Positions 60,633 through 64,000 of a stretch of 64,000 nt of DNA are shown one piece after another. A model generated the notes under the pieces. It did not search any database, was not told the origin of the DNA, and was given only the letters and a program-made list of their open reading frames with translations. A program made the position numbers and the translations under genes. The stretch is from contig JACKJG010000005.1 in NCBI GenBank assembly GCA_020638065.1, positions 124,001-188,000 of the forward strand. Reading direction: 5' to 3'. How positions within the stretch are numbered: position 1 is the stretch's first letter; each line of letters starts with the position of its first letter. This DNA is from Hyphomicrobiaceae bacterium. Lineage in GTDB: Bacteria; Pseudomonadota; Alphaproteobacteria; Rhizobiales; Devosiaceae.

Positions 60633-61796
60633 ATGAACATCATCACCAAAACAGATGCGCTCGCCGCGTTCTGCATCGAAGCCCAAAAAAGCCCGTTTGT
60701 GACGGTCGATACCGAGTTTCATCGGGAAACGACCTATTGGCCGCATCTCTGCCTCATCCAGGTCGCCCACGACACGGATGCGGCGATTATCGATCCCATG
60801 GCTGATGGCATTGATCTCGAGCCATTCTTCGGCCTTTTGTCCGATCCCGGCACGCTCAAGGTCTTTCACGCTGCCCGGCAGGACATCGAGATTTTCGTCA
60901 AGCTGACTGGCGAGGTGCCGGTCTCGATCTTCGACACGCAGATGGCGGCCAGTGTGTGCGGATATGGCGACTCGGTTGCATACGACAAGCTCGTCGCAGC
61001 GATTACCGGCGACACGATCGACAAGAGTTCCCGTTTCACGGATTGGCGCCGGCGCCCCCTGTCAGACAAGCAACTGACCTATGCGCTCGCCGACGTGACG
61101 CACCTGCGCGACGTCTACCTCACCCTTGAGGAACAGCTGCAGAAGAACGGGCGCCACCACTGGCTTGAGGCGGATGTCGACCAGCTCAACGAGATTTCGA
61201 CCTATCTGGTCGCCCCCGAGGATGCGTGGAAACGGCTCAAGGTCCGCCTCAATCGCGGCATCGAACTGGCTGCTCTAAAGGAGCTGGCCGCCTGGCGCGA
61301 GGCCAAGGCGCAAAACGACGATGTGCCGCGCGGGCGCATTCTCAAGGATGACGCCCTGATCGAGCTGGCGATGCAAAGACCGCTTTCCGATCAGCAATTC
61401 GATCGCCTGCGTGCAGTTCCGAAAGGATTTGGCCGGTCTCCTGCAGGACGCGAGGTCATAACCATCCTCAACGAAGTCAACCAGCGCGGCAAATCCGAAC
61501 TCCCCAAGGTCGAGCGCCACAAACCGGGGCCGTCACCCAAGGGCGCAATCGGTGATCTGTTGCGCGTTCTGCTCAAGGCCGTGGCCGACAAACACGGCGT
61601 CGCGCCGCGCATCATTGCCTCGTCAGACGATCTCAATCAGCTTGTTCTCGAGGACGAGGCGGACATTCCCGCCCTCAAGGGCTGGCGCCGGGAAATCTTC
61701 GGCGAGAAGGCGCTGGCGCTGAAGGAAGGCAAGCTCGCGCTGGCCGCAACACCAAAAGGCGTTCGCGAAATCGAGATCAGATCATCCGATAATTGA
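60633..61796 (+). CDS. rnd: ribonuclease D
   Basis: 387 aa from the ATG of MNIITKTDALAAF; an ATG 24 bp upstream is also in frame. 3'-5' exoribonuclease maturing tRNA and other small RNAs. DEDD residues: VTVDTEFHRE (Asp, Glu), FHAARQDIE (Asp) and YALADVTHL (Tyr and Asp). After the exonuclease domain come HRDC-type helical regions (LAAWREAKAQNDDVPRGRILKDDALIELA, in pieces) and the second at about 285-370. Its 3' end overlaps the 3' end of convergent ppx by 20 bp. Confidence 0.94.
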   Translation: MNIITKTDALAAFCIEAQKSPFVTVDTEFHRETTYWPHLCLIQVAHDTDAAIIDPMADGIDLEPFFGLLSDPGTLKVFHAARQDIEIFVKLTGEVPVSIFDTQMAASVCGYGDSVAYDKLVAAITGDTIDKSSRFTDWRRRPLSDKQLTYALADVTHLRDVYLTLEEQLQKNGRHHWLEADVDQLNEISTYLVAPEDAWKRLKVRLNRGIELAALKELAAWREAKAQNDDVPRGRILKDDALIELAMQRPLSDQQFDRLRAVPKGFGRSPAGREVITILNEVNQRGKSELPKVERHKPGPSPKGAIGDLLRVLLKAVADKHGVAPRIIASSDDLNQLVLEDEADIPALKGWRREIFGEKALALKEGKLALAATPKGVREIEIRSSDN

Positions 61797-63309
61797 TCGA
61801 CAAGTCGGTTAGGTTGGCGACATGCTTGAGGCGCGTTTCCATCTTGGTAGCATCGAACACGCATTTGTCGTTCGGAAACAGAACGCTGAGACCTTCGTCG
61901 CTGATTTCGAACTGAACCGACGGCAAAATCCCCGGAATGGCGGCTGACGCGCAAAAGGCAACACGAAGCATGGCGCCCAGTTGCCGCGCACGCTTCAACC
62001 CGTCCTCCCCCACCAGTCTGGCGAGCTTTGTCGCCTGCGATTCGTGCTTGAGGCCCATGTAACGGACCGCCAGCACGTCGGCGAGAAATGCCCGGCCAGC
62101 ATGATCGATGCCGGTCATGGCGCTGAAGGCCACAAGATCGACACTCTGCTCACCCCGATAGTCGGGATGGCCGCGCCAGCCAATATCCGACAGAAAACAC
62201 GCGGCGCGGCGCAAAACCCGATCCTCGTCGCTTTCCGGCAATTGCGTTGCCGAGATGAAACGCGACGTGAAATCGCACAATTCTTCCGCAAGCTGCGGTG
62301 CTCGCGCCCTGATCTGATTGAACAATTGCACGGCTTCGATCAGCGGATTGAGCGCCTTCTGCTCGTCATCCAGAAGATTGAACAGGTACCCCTCACGCAC
62401 GCCAAGCGCCGAAAAGCTCACTTCGTCGAATTGCCCAGTCTCGATCACGGCGGCCATGGCGGCGGCTCCATAGGCCAGAATCCCGCGCCGGGAGCTGCCG
62501 ATCATGCCCATCAGATCGTCGCTGATCTTGCCATTGATCAGCTCATGGCAAAGGTCCAGCAGGTTTTCCGGTTCGATACGATATCCCTGCACCATGTGCA
62601 GCGGATAATCCGACTTGAATTGCGCAAGCTTCGCCAGCGATCGCCACGTCCCGCCAATTGCGGCGAACTTGCCCTTTGGCCGGTTCGCGAAGCTGGCCGC
62701 CGCAGCAATTCGCTCGCGCGCAATGTCCAGTGCCTTGGCCGGCTTGCCCCCGCTATCGTCCTGCAGGCGAATAACGCCAAGGCCCAGCGTTTCGCCAACA
62801 GCATCGTGCCCGCCATCGATGCGGGCCAGTTCCAGACTACCGCCACCAAGATCGCCCACAAGCCCGGCAAATCCGGGCATGCCCGAGATCACCCCGAGTG
62901 CAGCAAAATGGGCTTCTTCCTCGCCACTCAGCACCCTGCCCCTGCGTCCCATCAAGGCGGCCAGCGTTGTCATGAACTCGCCGCCGTTCGACGCATCGCG
63001 AACCGCGCTTGTGGCAATCACGTGCAGGTCGTCGACATTGAGGTTCTCTGCGACCTTGGCAAATCGCGAAAAAGCGGCATAGGCCATCTCGGCGTTCTTG
63101 TCCGCAATCCGGCCGGTTTCGGCCACACCACGCCCCAGCGTGCAGGACACCTTTTCGTTGTATAGCGGCGTCAGCGCCCGCGACAATTTCTCGTAGACCA
63201 CAAGCCGGACCGAGTTCGATCCGATGTCCAGAACCGCAACCGGGCGTGCCGACACGCTGGACGCCTGCTCAAGGTGAGATTCTGCCACGCTCGATCGTCT
63301 CGCTGGCAT
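61777..63309 (-). CDS. ppx: exopolyphosphatase / pppGpp phosphatase family (Ppx/GppA)
   Basis: 510 aa. ASKHA fold: VAVLDIGSNSVRLVVYE (phosphate 1 motif), VIATSAVRDASNG, VLSGEEEAHFA and GDLGGGSLELARI (phosphate 2). A C-terminal HD-like helical region (YRGEQSVDLVAFSAMTGIDHAGRAFLADV, in pieces) follows. It releases phosphate from polyphosphate chain ends. The start ATG shares one base with the ppk stop (TGATG), so synthesis and breakdown of polyphosphate are translationally linked. Ser/Ala-rich residues precede the first motif. Confidence 0.93.
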   Translation of the reverse strand: MPARRSSVAESHLEQASSVSARPVAVLDIGSNSVRLVVYEKLSRALTPLYNEKVSCTLGRGVAETGRIADKNAEMAYAAFSRFAKVAENLNVDDLHVIATSAVRDASNGGEFMTTLAALMGRRGRVLSGEEEAHFAALGVISGMPGFAGLVGDLGGGSLELARIDGGHDAVGETLGLGVIRLQDDSGGKPAKALDIARERIAAAASFANRPKGKFAAIGGTWRSLAKLAQFKSDYPLHMVQGYRIEPENLLDLCHELINGKISDDLMGMIGSSRRGILAYGAAAMAAVIETGQFDEVSFSALGVREGYLFNLLDDEQKALNPLIEAVQLFNQIRARAPQLAEELCDFTSRFISATQLPESDEDRVLRRAACFLSDIGWRGHPDYRGEQSVDLVAFSAMTGIDHAGRAFLADVLAVRYMGLKHESQATKLARLVGEDGLKRARQLGAMLRVAFCASAAIPGILPSVQFEISDEGLSVLFPNDKCVFDATKMETRLKHVANLTDLSINYRMI

Positions 63310-64000
63310 CAATCGTCCTCATCGTCGTGTTCGGCGATCGCGCTACCGCGGCCCGAAAGCGAAGGATTGGTCATGAAATATTCGTGGGCATTGACCACCT
63401 CTTCACCCTCTCCGGGGTGAATTCGTTCCGAGCTGCCATCTGGCAAGACCTGCCAGCTTTGCTGGTTGTCCCTGAAATAGGTGACCATGATCCGGTCGAG
63501 AATCTGCTTGTGCACGGTCTTGTTGAGAATGGGCACAAGGGCTTCAACGCGTCCGTCCAGATTGCGCTGCATGATGTCGCCAGAGGAAATGTAAACCTTG
63601 GCCTGGCGTGACGGCAACTCGCTTCCATTGGCGAAAGTATAGATACGGTGATGTTCGAGAAAGCGCCCAACCACCGATTTCACCCGGATATTGTCCGAGA
63701 ACCCCGGAATTCCAGGCCTGAGACAGCAGATGCCGCGAACGATCATGTCGATCTGCACACCGGCCTGGCTGGCCTCGTAGAACTTGTCGATCAGGTCCGG
63801 ATCGACCAATGCGTTCATCTTGAACCAGATGGCGGCCGGCAGGCCCTGACGGGCGTTCTCGATTTCCGCGTCGATGCAATCCACTAGCGTTTGCCGCATG
63901 TTCATCGGCGAAACCGCCATCGCCTCCAATTCGGTCGGGCGCGCATATCCCGTCACGAAATTGAAGACCCGCGCCACGTCCCGGGCCAGTTTCGGATTGC
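63309..64000 (-). CDS. ppk: polyphosphate kinase, C-terminal part (runs off the window)
   Basis: 230 codons of the 3' end; the frame is open to the window edge, beginning NPKLARDVARVFNFVTGY. It shows the C2 domain blocks of Ppk1: IWFKMNALVDPDLIDKFYEASQAGV, IDMIVRGICCLRPGIPG, RFLEHHRIYTFAN, SRQAKVYISSGDIMQRNLDGRVE and CxxLP-type regions (in pieces). The catalytic His and phosphate-binding residues of the upstream C1 domain lie outside the window. Ppk makes polyphosphate reversibly from ATP. An acidic tail EHDDEDD ends the protein. It is coupled to ppx. Confidence 0.93.
   Translation of the reverse strand, partial: NPKLARDVARVFNFVTGYARPTELEAMAVSPMNMRQTLVDCIDAEIENARQGLPAAIWFKMNALVDPDLIDKFYEASQAGVQIDMIVRGICCLRPGIPGFSDNIRVKSVVGRFLEHHRIYTFANGSELPSRQAKVYISSGDIMQRNLDGRVEALVPILNKTVHKQILDRIMVTYFRDNQQSWQVLPDGSSERIHPGEGEEVVNAHEYFMTNPSLSGRGSAIAEHDDEDD

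Overview
The window is a GC-rich chromosomal segment from an alphaproteobacterium. It is most likely Hyphomicrobiales (Rhizobiales), and a Devosiaceae-like genome would fit, though I infer that only from gene content and order. The pointers are: a suf operon with an Irr-type (ICE) operator; an NDUFA12-family complex I accessory protein and a DUF2155 protein; RNase E with its S1 domain split by a long acidic insert; an adenosylcobalamin-dependent class II ribonucleotide reductase; a MaeB malic enzyme fused to a phosphotransacetylase-like domain; and the blocks amidase-PBP1A-prfB and ppk-ppx/rnd/aspS. I found no tRNA, rRNA, CRISPR array, prophage or complete insertion sequence.

Layout. 1-1.06 kb: the 3' part of a glutamine synthetase gene riddled with frame changes, then a clear terminator. 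1.1-8.8 kb: ABC-F ATPase, small exported protein, parE, RhlE-type RNA helicase, GGDEF protein. 8.8-16.7 kb: one long leftward suf operon (group I cysteine desulfurase, sufB, two tandem cupins, sufC, sufD, sufS, sufT-like DUF59, sufA) with an ICE box upstream. 16.8-26.3 kb: alpha/beta hydrolase, tyrS, a PadR-type regulator with its partner and a candidate operator, a very large AsmA/YhdP-like protein, a 1-Cys peroxiredoxin, an M23 peptidase, and prfB, which is read through a programmed +1 frameshift. 26.4-39.4 kb: PBP1A and amidase (cell wall), rne, a DsbA-like oxidoreductase, accB-accC, aat, a MmcQ/YjbR protein probably starting at CTG, DUF2155, NDUFA12 and a receiver protein. 39.4-43.9 kb: nrdJ behind a long structured leader with candidate NrdR boxes.

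43.9-48 kb is the accessory part. It holds an AT-rich DUF2971 gene, a roughly 265-295 bp composite repeat present twice as direct copies on either side of a small GIY-YIG nuclease gene, and a run of small DUF genes including a Cys-rich protein of a phage-associated type. 48-53 kb carries an aldo/keto reductase with a near-consensus promoter, a SleB-like lipoprotein hydrolase, small membrane proteins, a Dda/RecD-like helicase and a second DUF1801 gene. 53-64 kb returns to housekeeping: amn, maeB, an EAL phosphodiesterase, aspS, rnd, ppx and the 3' end of ppk, which runs off the window.

Functionally the window joins Fe-S cluster assembly under iron control, cell-wall synthesis and remodelling, RNA turnover, fatty-acid initiation (AccBC), nucleotide metabolism (NrdJ, Amn), polyphosphate metabolism (Ppk/Ppx) and c-di-GMP turnover (one GGDEF protein, one EAL protein). 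The least explained items are the cupin pair inside the suf operon, the repeat/GIY-YIG unit, the structured nrdJ leader and the frameshift-rich glnA remnant. All calls rest on reading the sequence and recalling family motifs; no database search was run.
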